Assembly (NCBI RefSeq): GCF_038095555.1
Contig: NZ_CP124591.1
Span: 1,612,001 to 1,676,000, forward strand
Reading direction: 5' to 3'
DNA: 64,000 bases
Origin: Macrococcoides psychrotolerans
Lineage (GTDB): Bacteria; Bacillota; Bacilli; Staphylococcales; Staphylococcaceae
Shown: positions 39,735 through 47,911 of the stretch, piece after piece
Numbering within the stretch: position 1 is the first letter of the stretch
Layout of the letters: the number at the start of each line of letters is the position of its first letter
Position numbers and translations under genes: made by a program
The notes under the pieces: generated by a model
The model's database searches: none
Seen by the model: the letters and a program-made list of their open reading frames with translations, nothing else
Told to the model about the DNA's origin: nothing

Positions 39735-40763
39735 ATGTCAAAGGACAATAAGAGTACCTCTAAATTTCTGACTCAGGCTGCAAAAGGTCCTGAGTCTCAT
39801 AATTTAGAGGTAGAAAACAAAGATAAACTATCTAATAAAAATGAGCAGTATGTAAGCAATCAAAGGTTTAAATCAAAGCAAGCTAAGAAAGATGACGAAA
39901 CATTATACGTTTCTAAGATTAACAAACCGGCAAAGTATAAACATAACGGTAATTTTTTTAACAAGTTACTATTTAGAATCGGTAAAGACGATGCTGCAGG
40001 ATTATCTGCGCAGCTCGCATATTACTTCTTACTGTCTTTATTCCCAATGCTGATTTTCCTATTGACATTAGTCCCATTGTTTAAAGTGTCCCCTGAAACA
40101 ATCACGAATATGATTGCAAAGAATGCCCCTGGAGATGCAGCGAATATGATTACCGATGTAATCTCTGATGTGATGAACAACGCGAACGGTGGATTACTAT
40201 CATTCGGTTTAATCGCAGCACTTTGGTCAGCATCTAACGGCATGACAGCACTAATGAATGCATTTAATGTATCTTATGAAGTTGAAGATGCCCGTAATCC
40301 TATCGTATCAAAGTTACTTAGTGTGTTATTTACAGTGGTGATGGTGCTTGTATTTGGTGTTGCATTAGCATTACCTGTATTCGGTGAACAAATTGGCAAT
40401 TATTTATTTGGTCAGTTCGGGCTAGAATCACAATTTAAATGGATCTTCTCGCTTGTTAAAGTCGCACTTCCACTGATTATTACGTTTATAGTATTTACGA
40501 CATTATATGCGATTGCCCCGAATATTAAACTTCAATTTAAATCTGTTATACCAGGTGCTTTGTTTGCAACGATTGTCTGGATTGGTGCAAGCTTCCTATT
40601 TGGATACTATGTAAGTAACTTTGGTAACTACTCTAAGACTTACGGTAGTATCGGAGGAATCATCGTCTTAATGTTATGGTTATATTTAACAGGTTTTATC
40701 ATTATTATTGGTTCACAGATTAATGCTATAATTCATGAAAAGAAACTAAGTTCTAATCAATAA
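39735..40763 (+). CDS. YihY/virulence factor BrkB family membrane protein
   Basis: 342 aa. A hydrophilic, charged N-terminal extension of about 70 residues precedes six membrane spans with the family motifs DDAAGLSAQLAYYFLLSLFP, LWSASNGMTALMNAFN and YGSIGGIIVLMLWLYLTG. The N-terminal tail is longer than in many homologues. Family function is uncertain. Co-directional with the carbonic anhydrase gene 19 bases downstream. Confidence 0.88.
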   Translation: MSKDNKSTSKFLTQAAKGPESHNLEVENKDKLSNKNEQYVSNQRFKSKQAKKDDETLYVSKINKPAKYKHNGNFFNKLLFRIGKDDAAGLSAQLAYYFLLSLFPMLIFLLTLVPLFKVSPETITNMIAKNAPGDAANMITDVISDVMNNANGGLLSFGLIAALWSASNGMTALMNAFNVSYEVEDARNPIVSKLLSVLFTVVMVLVFGVALALPVFGEQIGNYLFGQFGLESQFKWIFSLVKVALPLIITFIVFTTLYAIAPNIKLQFKSVIPGALFATIVWIGASFLFGYYVSNFGNYSKTYGSIGGIIVLMLWLYLTGFIIIIGSQINAIIHEKKLSSNQ

Positions 40764-40782
40764 TAGTGAAAGAGGGATAACG

Positions 40783-41352
40783 TTGACTTTATTATCAAAC
40801 ATGCTTGAATTTAATAAAAAGTTTGTAGAAAACAAAGACTACACACAATATGAAACGTCTAAAGTGCCAGACATGAAGGCTGTACTATTAACATGTATGG
40901 ATACAAGGTTACAAGAATTATCAACGAAAGCACTTGGGCTTAAAAACGGCGATGTAAAAACCGTTAAGAATGCTGGAGCTACAATTACACACCCTTATGG
41001 TTCTACGATGCGTAGCTTACTTGTTGGTATTTATGCATTAGGTGCTGAAGAAATTATTATTATGGGCCATAAAGATTGTGGGATGGGTGGTCTTGATGTT
41101 GATAAAGTTAAATCAACCATGATTAATCGCGGTATCAAACAAGAAGTGATGGATACGATTATTCACTCTGGTATCGACGTAGACCATTTCTTAAGCGGCT
41201 TTAACGATGTGAACGAGAACGTACGTGAAAACGTTAAAATGGTTTATAATCATCCATTATTCGATCGTTCAGTACCGGTACACGGGCTCGTCATCGAACC
41301 GCTTACAGGTGAAGTAGAGTTACTGATTAATGGTTATGATAATGTACAATGA
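40783..41352 (+). CDS. Beta-class carbonic anhydrase
   Basis: 189 aa. Zinc ligands C38, H96 and C99 and the D40/R42 dyad are in place (LTCMDTRL, MGHKDCGMGG), the layout of beta-class enzymes that interconvert CO2 and bicarbonate. The start is a TTG at 40783, six bases after GAGGG; the next ATG lies six codons inside without such a site. It is the last gene before a bidirectional terminator. Confidence 0.9.
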   Translation: MTLLSNMLEFNKKFVENKDYTQYETSKVPDMKAVLLTCMDTRLQELSTKALGLKNGDVKTVKNAGATITHPYGSTMRSLLVGIYALGAEEIIIMGHKDCGMGGLDVDKVKSTMINRGIKQEVMDTIIHSGIDVDHFLSGFNDVNENVRENVKMVYNHPLFDRSVPVHGLVIEPLTGEVELLINGYDNVQ

Positions 41353-41390
41353 AAAGAGTGAAATGTGGGCATCCGCATTTCACTCTTTTT
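41352..41390. terminator. Bidirectional terminator
   Basis: AAAAGAGTGAAATG and CATTTCACTCTTTT arms between the convergent carbonic anhydrase and vraR genes. Confidence 0.88.
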
Positions 41391-42013
41391 CATTCTATTA
41401 AATCATGTTGAAATGCATAGATTACTGCTTGTGTTCTATCCTGTACTTCAAGTTTACTCAGTATATTGCTCACATGTGTCTTCACCGTTTTAATCGTAAT
41501 ATGGCTTGCATCTGCAATTTCCTGGTTAGAATATCCTTTTGCAATCAGTAATAATATCTCTTTCTCGCGTTCTGTCAACATATCATGTAGTTCTGCCTTC
41601 TGGTTCATACGCGCGCGCATTTTCATCATTACTTCTTTTTCAAATACAGACTCACCTTGATATGTTTTAATAATCGCATCTCTTATTTCTTCAGCGCTGC
41701 TCGTCTTTAATATGTAACTGTCCACACCCGCATCTAGCGCTCGATACACTTCTTTATCTTCTATAAAGCTCGTAAGCATTACAACCTTCACCTTTGGCAT
41801 TTGACATTTAATTTGTGCTGTCGCCTCAATCCCGTCCATCTCATTCATTACCATATCCATAAGTACAACGTCCGGTTCAAGATTTAACGTCTTCTCTATC
41901 CCTTCTTTACCGTTTGATGCTTCTCCAACAATTTCAATGCCTTCTTGCATCGATAAATAACTTGATATTCCGATTCTGACCATCTCATGATCATCTACAA
42001 ATATTACGCGCAT
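41390..42013 (-). CDS. vraR: Cell-wall stress response regulator VraR
   Basis: 207 aa NarL/LuxR-type regulator: receiver domain with acidic pocket VDDHE, phospho-acceptor D53 in VVLMDMVM and LTSF/ILKT switch residues, then an HTH (LTEREKEILLLIAKGYSNQEIAD). With VraS and VraT it answers inhibition of cell-wall synthesis, switching on genes such as sgtB. Starts one base after the vraS stop. Confidence 0.94.
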   Translation of the reverse strand: MRVIFVDDHEMVRIGISSYLSMQEGIEIVGEASNGKEGIEKTLNLEPDVVLMDMVMNEMDGIEATAQIKCQMPKVKVVMLTSFIEDKEVYRALDAGVDSYILKTSSAEEIRDAIIKTYQGESVFEKEVMMKMRARMNQKAELHDMLTEREKEILLLIAKGYSNQEIADASHITIKTVKTHVSNILSKLEVQDRTQAVIYAFQHDLIE

Positions 42014-42014
42014 G

Positions 42015-43034
42015 TTATGCCTCCTCTAATGGCACTTTCACTTCAATACGAGTGCCTGACTGTGGTGCAGATATAATTTGAAATGTCCCGCCAATTTCGA
42101 GTGCTCGTTCTTTCATCGTATTAAGTCCGTATCTTGAATCGTCAACACGCTCAATATCGAACCCTTTGCCATCGTCGCTTAACCTGAGTATTACTTTATT
42201 CCCCGTTTTGAATAGTTCGATAACAATCTGTGTCGCCTCAGCGTGCCTTAATGTATTAGAAATGGATTCCTGAGCAATTCTAAACAGGTGATCTTCCACA
42301 CCTTTTTCGAGCTGTATGTCTTCGATATCTGATGTGATATGTAGTGGTATCTTCTGTTTTAATTCTTTTAGTAGTTGCTGAATGCCTTCTTCGAGCGTTC
42401 TGTTCCTCAGTCCGATTGGTCGTAAGTGTAGCAACAACGCACGCATTTCAAGCTGTGTTTCTCGTAACATTTTATCTAGTAATTCGAGCTGCGATTTCAC
42501 TTTCTCTTCATGCGTGCCTGCTTTTAGGGCAGATAACATCATAGATGCGGCGAACAGTTGCTGACTCACAGAATCGTGTAACTCTCGTGCGAGCCTCTGC
42601 CGTTCTTCTTCAACGATTTGTTTCACTGTCTCTTCGTTTATCTTATGTACATCGTTAGTAACAAGCTGATTCTGTCGTTTAATATTAGCCATCGATAGGC
42701 TTACTTCATTAATTGCATGCAGTACGTCAATGACTTCCACATTCTGATTAATTGCGGTATTAATTTGAATCCCGTCTTCAATTTGTTCAATTTCATTTTT
42801 AATACGCATAAGTTGTTCGTTCTGGCGATATGCAACGATGGAGCCCATAATAACACATGCAATTATAACCGTTACATTTAAAAATAAAAAGGCGGGTACA
42901 CCGACAATTTGTGTATATAGCATTCCTTGAAAGTATATGATGTTGACGAATATTCGGTCTAGAATAAAGAACACAACCGCTAAACTATAGACAAGTATGA
43001 GCATCGTTCCGATCATCTTCGTATAATTATTCAT
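42015..43034 (-). CDS. vraS: Sensor histidine kinase VraS
   Basis: 339 aa: two membrane spans (about 8-28 and 42-68) with a very short extracellular loop, then a HisKA_3 domain with phospho-acceptor H153 in ARELHDSVSQQ and a C-terminal ATPase (DDGKGFD, YGLNTMKERA). Such intramembrane-sensing kinases depend on a LiaF/VraT partner. Overlaps vraT by ATGA. Confidence 0.94.
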   Translation of the reverse strand: MNNYTKMIGTMLILVYSLAVVFFILDRIFVNIIYFQGMLYTQIVGVPAFLFLNVTVIIACVIMGSIVAYRQNEQLMRIKNEIEQIEDGIQINTAINQNVEVIDVLHAINEVSLSMANIKRQNQLVTNDVHKINEETVKQIVEEERQRLARELHDSVSQQLFAASMMLSALKAGTHEEKVKSQLELLDKMLRETQLEMRALLLHLRPIGLRNRTLEEGIQQLLKELKQKIPLHITSDIEDIQLEKGVEDHLFRIAQESISNTLRHAEATQIVIELFKTGNKVILRLSDDGKGFDIERVDDSRYGLNTMKERALEIGGTFQIISAPQSGTRIEVKVPLEEA

Positions 43035-43726
43035 CGGTACTGCACCTCGAGATCTCCTACAATTGACGATACGAATAGTTTAATTTCAATGCCATTTGGG
43101 TACTTCTCAGTTTCGTATACTACACGTTCGTTACGCGCTTTTTTCACATAATGCTCTTTAAAGTTGAGCTGTCCGTATAGCGTTGTGTAATCCACCTTCA
43201 CTTGATAGTGATGTGGTACTGTTATTGTCGTCTTTCCGATTGCGTTGCGAATCACAATGATATTCGACTGTTTTAAGTTAGCAGCTTGTGTAAGATCGAT
43301 GTCCATATCTCCGACAAAATGCTGTAAGTTCATATCTTCAAACTTGTATACTTTATCAGGTGTCGATTGAAAGCTTAGTAGTGACTGCTTATGAATCGAC
43401 ATACTGTCATCCTTCGTCTGGATAACTTCCATCGGTTGTTTCTTATAGATGATATAACGGATTGCTACAATAACGATAAACAGAAAGATTACAATTAAAG
43501 TATATGGATTGGATAACATGCCGAATAACAGCATAATAACGCCAATCCAAAGTATGATGAGCCCCCTTAGATTCTCTTTCATCATCGTGCTAAAGTATAT
43601 CATGAGCAAACCTGCTACGATAACAAGCAGCATCCCGATTTTTACGAAGAAGATATAATAAATATTTGAAAGCAGTATTAATGTGAAGAATGCGATTAAC
43701 ATTTCAGAATTTACAATTTGCTTCAA
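43031..43726 (-). CDS. vraT: VraT/LiaF-like membrane regulator
   Basis: 231 aa. About four hydrophobic segments in the first 100 residues, then a LiaF-type beta domain (FVGDMDIDLTQA, NAIGKTTITVPHHYQV, SSIVGDLEVQYR). VraT is required with VraSR for response to cell-wall antibiotics in S. aureus. Start is TTG at 43726, after AAGGATG; the stop overlaps the vraS start. Confidence 0.9.
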   Translation of the reverse strand: MKQIVNSEMLIAFFTLILLSNIYYIFFVKIGMLLVIVAGLLMIYFSTMMKENLRGLIILWIGVIMLLFGMLSNPYTLIVIFLFIVIVAIRYIIYKKQPMEVIQTKDDSMSIHKQSLLSFQSTPDKVYKFEDMNLQHFVGDMDIDLTQAANLKQSNIIVIRNAIGKTTITVPHHYQVKVDYTTLYGQLNFKEHYVKKARNERVVYETEKYPNGIEIKLFVSSIVGDLEVQYR

Positions 43727-43738
43727 AGCGTCACATCC

Positions 43739-44092
43739 TTATGGTTTTACGTTCGATAACAATAATATTTCATACTGTATATTTTGCTTTTCAATCTCTA
43801 AATTTGCAAGCAATTGTTCAATTTCATCAATATCATGATCAAGGTCGTTAATTCTCTGAACTAGTGGCGTGCGATTGTGTAATAGCTTATTAGAAACAGC
43901 GGACTCAAGCGCGTCAAGTTCCTCTTGTACATGTATTTTCTCACACGATAACTTAACAACTTCACTCAGCTTCATACTTTTAAGTAAGTTAATATCTGAA
44001 ATCTTCTTATAGCTCGCGGCAATTTGTATGTAAAAGGTATTTTCTATACATCGTTTGACAGTTCTATTGAGATGCATTTTAATCTTTCGCAT
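43739..44092 (-). CDS. vraU: VraU-like first protein of the vra operon
   Basis: 117 aa, helical and coiled-coil-like (ELDALESAVSNKLLHN, DLDHDIDEIEQLLANLEIEK), occupying the place of vraU in the S. aureus vraUTSR operon and of similar length. ATG 44092 follows TAGGAGG. Function is not established; assignment rests on position and size more than on motifs. Confidence 0.75.
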   Translation of the reverse strand: MRKIKMHLNRTVKRCIENTFYIQIAASYKKISDINLLKSMKLSEVVKLSCEKIHVQEELDALESAVSNKLLHNRTPLVQRINDLDHDIDEIEQLLANLEIEKQNIQYEILLLSNVKP

Positions 44093-44125
44093 AGTACTTC
44101 CTCCTACGGTTAGTACTCTAATTAT

Positions 44126-44162
44126 AAAAAAGTTCCAAAGCCATAAAAAGCGGCTCTGGAAC
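44126..44162 (-). terminator. Intrinsic terminator between map and the vra operon
   Basis: On the minus strand GTTCCAGAGCC and GGCTTTGGAAC pair and a run of Ts follows, so map ends here and vraUTSR needs its own promoter. Confidence 0.8.
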
Positions 44163-44185
44163 GATTCTTTTCTCAGACTTTAGGA

Positions 44186-44941
44186 CTAGTCTTCTAATTT
44201 AGTTAAAAACAATGGGCCTTCAGCTGTAACGACAATTGTATGTTCGATTTGTGCGACAAAACTTTTATCTTTCGTCTCAAACGCCCATTCATCCTTACCG
44301 TCTGTCACGATTGTCGCTTTAGAAGAAATGAACGGCTCAACCGCTAGTACCATTCCTTCTTTAAGTAGTACTTTATCCATTGGATCATAGTAATTCATAA
44401 TGTGCTGTGGTTCTTCGTGCAAGCTCTTACCAATGCCATGACCTGTTAAGTTTTTAATCACTGTTACACCATTCTTACGTGCAGTGGCATTCACCGCACG
44501 ACCTATATTACTTAACTTCGCTCCTGGTTTAATCTTCTTCATCGCCTCATTAAATGCCATCTCTGCAACATCAATCACCTTTTGTTTCATTGGCTCTGAA
44601 GATTCACCAACTACGAATGAAATACCTGTGTCCGCATAATAACCATCTTTACATCCTGAAACATCGACGTTCACAAGATCTCCTTCGTTAATAATACGTG
44701 TCCCTGGTATGCCGTGTGCTACTTCTTCATTCACACTGATACAAGTATATCCCGGGAAGTCATATTCAGTAATCGGAGCACTCTTCGCATCATGCTTTTC
44801 AAATAATTCCTTTGCGATATTATCAAGTTCTTTCGTTGTCATACCAGGCTTTGCGGCCGCTTTCAATGTTTCACGGATTTCCGCACAGATCTTACCTATT
44901 GCTTGTAAGCCTTCTAAGTCTTGCTTTGATTTTACGATCAT
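44186..44941 (-). CDS. map: Type I methionine aminopeptidase
   Basis: 251 aa. All metal ligands are recognisable: HGIPGT, NVDVSGCKDGYYADTG (two aspartates), LTGHGIGKSLHE, LAVEPF and QIEHTIVV. It removes the initiator methionine. Upstream of vraUTSR as in S. aureus, but separated by a terminator. Start after AGAAGAGA. Confidence 0.95.
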   Translation of the reverse strand: MIVKSKQDLEGLQAIGKICAEIRETLKAAAKPGMTTKELDNIAKELFEKHDAKSAPITEYDFPGYTCISVNEEVAHGIPGTRIINEGDLVNVDVSGCKDGYYADTGISFVVGESSEPMKQKVIDVAEMAFNEAMKKIKPGAKLSNIGRAVNATARKNGVTVIKNLTGHGIGKSLHEEPQHIMNYYDPMDKVLLKEGMVLAVEPFISSKATIVTDGKDEWAFETKDKSFVAQIEHTIVVTAEGPLFLTKLED

Positions 44942-45065
44942 AATAATCTCTTCTTTCAGTTTAATTTAAGGATATGTATTGATTATAATGTATAAATTCA
45001 ATATCATATATTCATCACTGTTTATTATAACAGACTCAAACTATTACACAATTGGAATGATTACA

Positions 45066-46055
45066 ATGAAAATTAACTGGTTCAAGAAATTAATCGGCGC
45101 AAGAACAATCAAGACAGGACTTGCGACATTTTTGACTGCATTAATATGTCAATTATTAAATTTACCTGCGATCTTTGCAGTTATTACATCTATCGTTTCC
45201 ATTGAACCGACTGCCCGCGCTTCATTGAAAAAGGCATTCGTCAGATTTCCTGCATCAATACTCGGAGCATTCATCGCAGTTACAAGTACATATTTCTTAG
45301 GCGATTCACCTTTAAGCTATAGTATCGCTGCAACCGCAACCATATTCGTATGCTATAAACTGAAACTCTATGACGGTCTCCTTGTAGCAAGTCTTACGGC
45401 TGTAGCGATGGTACCAAACATTCATCAGGACTTTGCGTTTAATTTCTTCTCCAGGCTTGCTACAACGACAATCGGTCTAACGACAGCGGGTATCGTTAAC
45501 TTCTTTGTGATGCCACCGAAATATCATATACAAATCGCTCAACTCCTCGATGCATTGGAGTCCAAGCTAATGAAGATGCTATCTTTACGTGCAACTGAAA
45601 TTAATTCTGGATTGTCTGATCTAAGTAGTGCTACCCCACTTGTAGAAGAATCAAATAAACTGATTAATAAAATCGATACGTTGCTGCAATATCAAAAAGA
45701 AGAACTTCAATTTCATGAAGATAAAGCGATTAAATATGAAATTACACAGTTGAAACATCGTCTTGATGTTAATAGACTCATTCAGCTTCATGTGAATCAA
45801 ATGATTTTATTACCGGATGGGACATATTTTACGTTAACTGTTCAGGAAAAAGAAGCGCTGAATCATTTAGTTAATGCGTTCAAACAGTTTGGAGAGAATC
45901 GTACATACACACCAGACAGAAAAGCACTCAGTCTGCTTAAGATGAGCGTGAAGCATTTGACAGAATTTGATGATAATCAAATGCGCAGCCATTACATCTA
46001 TGAAATATTGATGATTAACAGATTACTGATGAATCACCCGAATAGAGTGAAATAA
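45066..46055 (+). CDS. FUSC/ArAE-type membrane protein (paralogue of 21194)
   Basis: 329 aa from ATG 45066 (MKINWFKKLIGARTIKTGLA), weak GGAATG site; the frame is open 87 bases further up without a start signal. Hydrophobic spans in 15-140 (NLPAIFAVITSIVSIEPTARAS) are followed by a helical soluble domain, the same architecture as the gene at 21194. Its terminator hairpin starts at the stop codon and is split by IS copy B. Confidence 0.8.
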   Translation: MKINWFKKLIGARTIKTGLATFLTALICQLLNLPAIFAVITSIVSIEPTARASLKKAFVRFPASILGAFIAVTSTYFLGDSPLSYSIAATATIFVCYKLKLYDGLLVASLTAVAMVPNIHQDFAFNFFSRLATTTIGLTTAGIVNFFVMPPKYHIQIAQLLDALESKLMKMLSLRATEINSGLSDLSSATPLVEESNKLINKIDTLLQYQKEELQFHEDKAIKYEITQLKHRLDVNRLIQLHVNQMILLPDGTYFTLTVQEKEALNHLVNAFKQFGENRTYTPDRKALSLLKMSVKHLTEFDDNQMRSHYIYEILMINRLLMNHPNRVK

Positions 46056-46068
46056 AAACACGGAACGT
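46051..46068 (+). terminator. Left arm of a terminator hairpin interrupted by IS copy B
   Basis: AATAAAAACACGGAACGT here complements ACGTTCCGTATTTTTATT at 47557-47574 over nearly all positions. The 1.47-kb element lies between them. Confidence 0.75.
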
Positions 46069-46097
46069 GTAGTGAACCCAAAAAGTTGAACTTTTTA

Positions 46098-47027
46098 TTA
46101 AGCTACTTTCATTAAAGCAAGATTTCTGTATTCTACAGGAGTCTTGCTTTTTAATTTTCTCTTCTTTCTGACTAAATTATAATACTCCATATAGTCAATA
46201 ATCTCCTCTTCTAGTTCATCATAAGAATCAAATGTTTCTCCATAAAACATTTCTTGTTTTAAAATACCAAAGAAATTCTCCATCGGAGAATTATCAAGAC
46301 AATTACCTTTTCTAGACATGCTTTGAATAATTCTATTCTTTTTCAAAGATTGTACCCAAGATTTATGCTGATATTGCCACCCTTGATCGGAATGGATTGT
46401 AGTTCTATAGGGAAGGTCTGGAATTACATTAATTGCTTTTAACAATGATTCCATAACGAATTCCAATGTTGGACGCTTACTAATTGAATAAGAAATAATC
46501 TCTTTCGAACATACATCAAAAATTGTTGACAGATATAGCTTAGTTCCATTTTTAATGTTGAATTGTGTTACATCAGTAAGTAATTTTTGATATGGGCGAT
46601 TAGTTACGAATCTGCGATTCAATTTATTCTTAGCTGTTTTGCCAACTTTCCCTTTGTACGACTTATATGTTCTATTTCTATGCTTAAACTTTGTACAAAG
46701 TAAATTATTTTCTCTCATTATTCTAAGAACTTTTTTATGGTTAACTACAAAACCTAACTCTCTTAGTTCGTCGGTTACTGTACGATAACCTATCCTATTT
46801 TTATGTTTGTTAATGATTTCTTTAATCAAAGTAATTAAATAATTGTCTTTATGTTTAGTGACACTAAGTCGTAATTTCCAATAATGGTATACACTTTTCG
46901 CTATCATAGCTACTGATAATATTTCTTTTAACTTATAGTTAGATTCATTCCTTAACTCAATAATAGCAGCTACTATTTCTTTGTTTGATTTTTTCGAGCT
47001 AAGGATTGTAACTTTTTTCGAGAGCAA
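46098..47027 (-). CDS. IS3-family transposase OrfB (copy B), DDE integrase
   Basis: 309 aa: HTH_21 region (NRIGYRTVTDELRELGFVVN), then DDE integrase motifs LTDVTQF, HSDQGWQYQHKSW and NSPMENFFGILKQE. The usual start here would be by frameshift from orfA; the isolated frame begins at a TTG. It overlaps orfA by 29 bases in the +1 phase. Catalytic residues look intact, but production of the fusion protein may be impaired (see findings). Confidence 0.83.
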   Translation of the reverse strand: MLSKKVTILSSKKSNKEIVAAIIELRNESNYKLKEILSVAMIAKSVYHYWKLRLSVTKHKDNYLITLIKEIINKHKNRIGYRTVTDELRELGFVVNHKKVLRIMRENNLLCTKFKHRNRTYKSYKGKVGKTAKNKLNRRFVTNRPYQKLLTDVTQFNIKNGTKLYLSTIFDVCSKEIISYSISKRPTLEFVMESLLKAINVIPDLPYRTTIHSDQGWQYQHKSWVQSLKKNRIIQSMSRKGNCLDNSPMENFFGILKQEMFYGETFDSYDELEEEIIDYMEYYNLVRKKRKLKSKTPVEYRNLALMKVA

Positions 47028-47499
47028 TTGCGATTTCTAATCTCCTGTTTTCCTCACGTAAGCGTATTAATTCTTGTCGTTCACTTTCGTTTAAACTAGT
47101 GTTATCAACCTTTTTATTTTTCATAGTTTTAGACGCACGACCCTTCGGTTTTGATTCTAAACCTAGGATACCATATTGATTGTATTTCATCTGCCACTGA
47201 GCTATTAAAGTAGGATTAGTAATATCAAAGATTCTAGCAGTTTCTTTATATGAAAGTTGATTAGTAATTCTATACTGAATGATTCTTAATTTTTCATCTG
47301 TTGAATATTTCTTTCTGGTCATACTGGATATAAGACCGTCAATACCGAAGGTATCAAATTGGTAAGTCCATGTTTTTAGTTGTGAAGGATCGATATCATA
47401 TTTGTTACTTAATGAATCATAACCAATATTTCCTTCTTTATATTCTTTGATTAGTTTTAATTTAAAATCAAGATCATGCTTTTTATTCAAAATAAACAC
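46999..47499 (-). CDS. IS3-family transposase OrfA (copy B)
   Basis: 166 aa, with two helix-turn-helix segments (GNIGYDSLSNKYDIDPSQLK and LSYKETARIFDITNPTLIAQ) followed by a coiled coil (QELIRLREENRRLEIAIALE), the layout of IS150-group OrfA. Just before its stop lies GAAAAAAG, where a shift of frame leads into KLQSLA. Confidence 0.83.
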   Translation of the reverse strand: MFILNKKHDLDFKLKLIKEYKEGNIGYDSLSNKYDIDPSQLKTWTYQFDTFGIDGLISSMTRKKYSTDEKLRIIQYRITNQLSYKETARIFDITNPTLIAQWQMKYNQYGILGLESKPKGRASKTMKNKKVDNTSLNESERQELIRLREENRRLEIAIALEKSYNP

Positions 47500-47556
47500 C
47501 CCTAAAGTTGAATTTTAAGGTTCAACTTTAGGGGTGCACTTCACGTCTCGTTGTAG

Positions 47557-47574
47557 ACGTTCCGTATTTTTATT
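47557..47574. terminator. Right arm of the interrupted FUSC terminator
   Basis: ACGTTCCGTATTTTTATT complements 46051-46068. An additional small hairpin (ACGTCT/AGACGT) lies at its left side. Confidence 0.65.
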
Positions 47575-47589
47575 GGGAGAATATTATAT

Positions 47590-47858
47590 GAATGGCCGAG
47601 GATTGGCCACTCACGGATACTTTTATATGTGGGTGTCACTCTTTGGGACACTCGGCATTATTTTTATGTGCGGGTGTCACTCTTTGGGACACTCGGCATT
47701 ATTTTTATGTGCGGGTGTCACTTTTTCGGACACTCGGCATTATTTTTATGTGCGGGTGTCACTCTTTGGGACACTCAACATTATTTTTATGTGCGGGTGT
47801 CACTCTTTGGGACACTCAACATTATTTTTATGTGCGGGTGTCACTTTTTCGGACACTC
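47590..47858. repeat. Tandem array of seven 41-bp palindromic units
   Basis: Six near-identical units begin at 47631, 47672, 47713, 47754, 47795 and 47836; a diverged seventh begins at 47590. Each has a 23-bp core (GGGTGTC, a 9-base middle ACTCTTTGG or ACTTTTTCG, GACACTC) and, except the last, an 18-bp linker (GGCATTATTTTTATGTGC or AACATTATTTTTATGTGC). The linkers are repeats too, so it is not CRISPR. The diverged unit keeps a hairpin with other bases (TGGCC/GGCCA). The rest of 47539-47911 holds no gene. Confidence 0.93.
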
Positions 47859-47911
47859 ACGCATACTCGCACACGCACCAAATCTAAAGTCTTTCAAATA
47901 ATACATTATTC

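Larger units (their letters stand above)
46073..47538 (-). mobile_element. IS3-family (IS150-like) insertion sequence, copy B
   Basis: About 1.47 kb. Terminal inverted repeats: TGAACCCAAAAAGTTGAAC on the left and TGCACCCCTAAAGTTGAAC reading inward from the right. It carries orfA and orfB on the minus strand. The flanks (TAG and CTT) show no obvious target duplication. It is a different element from copy A, as both transposases and repeats differ. Confidence 0.87.

Noticed and set aside
47590..47858. CRISPR array
   Set aside because: Repeats are 23 bp and the 18-bp spacers are nearly identical to each other; there are no cas genes.
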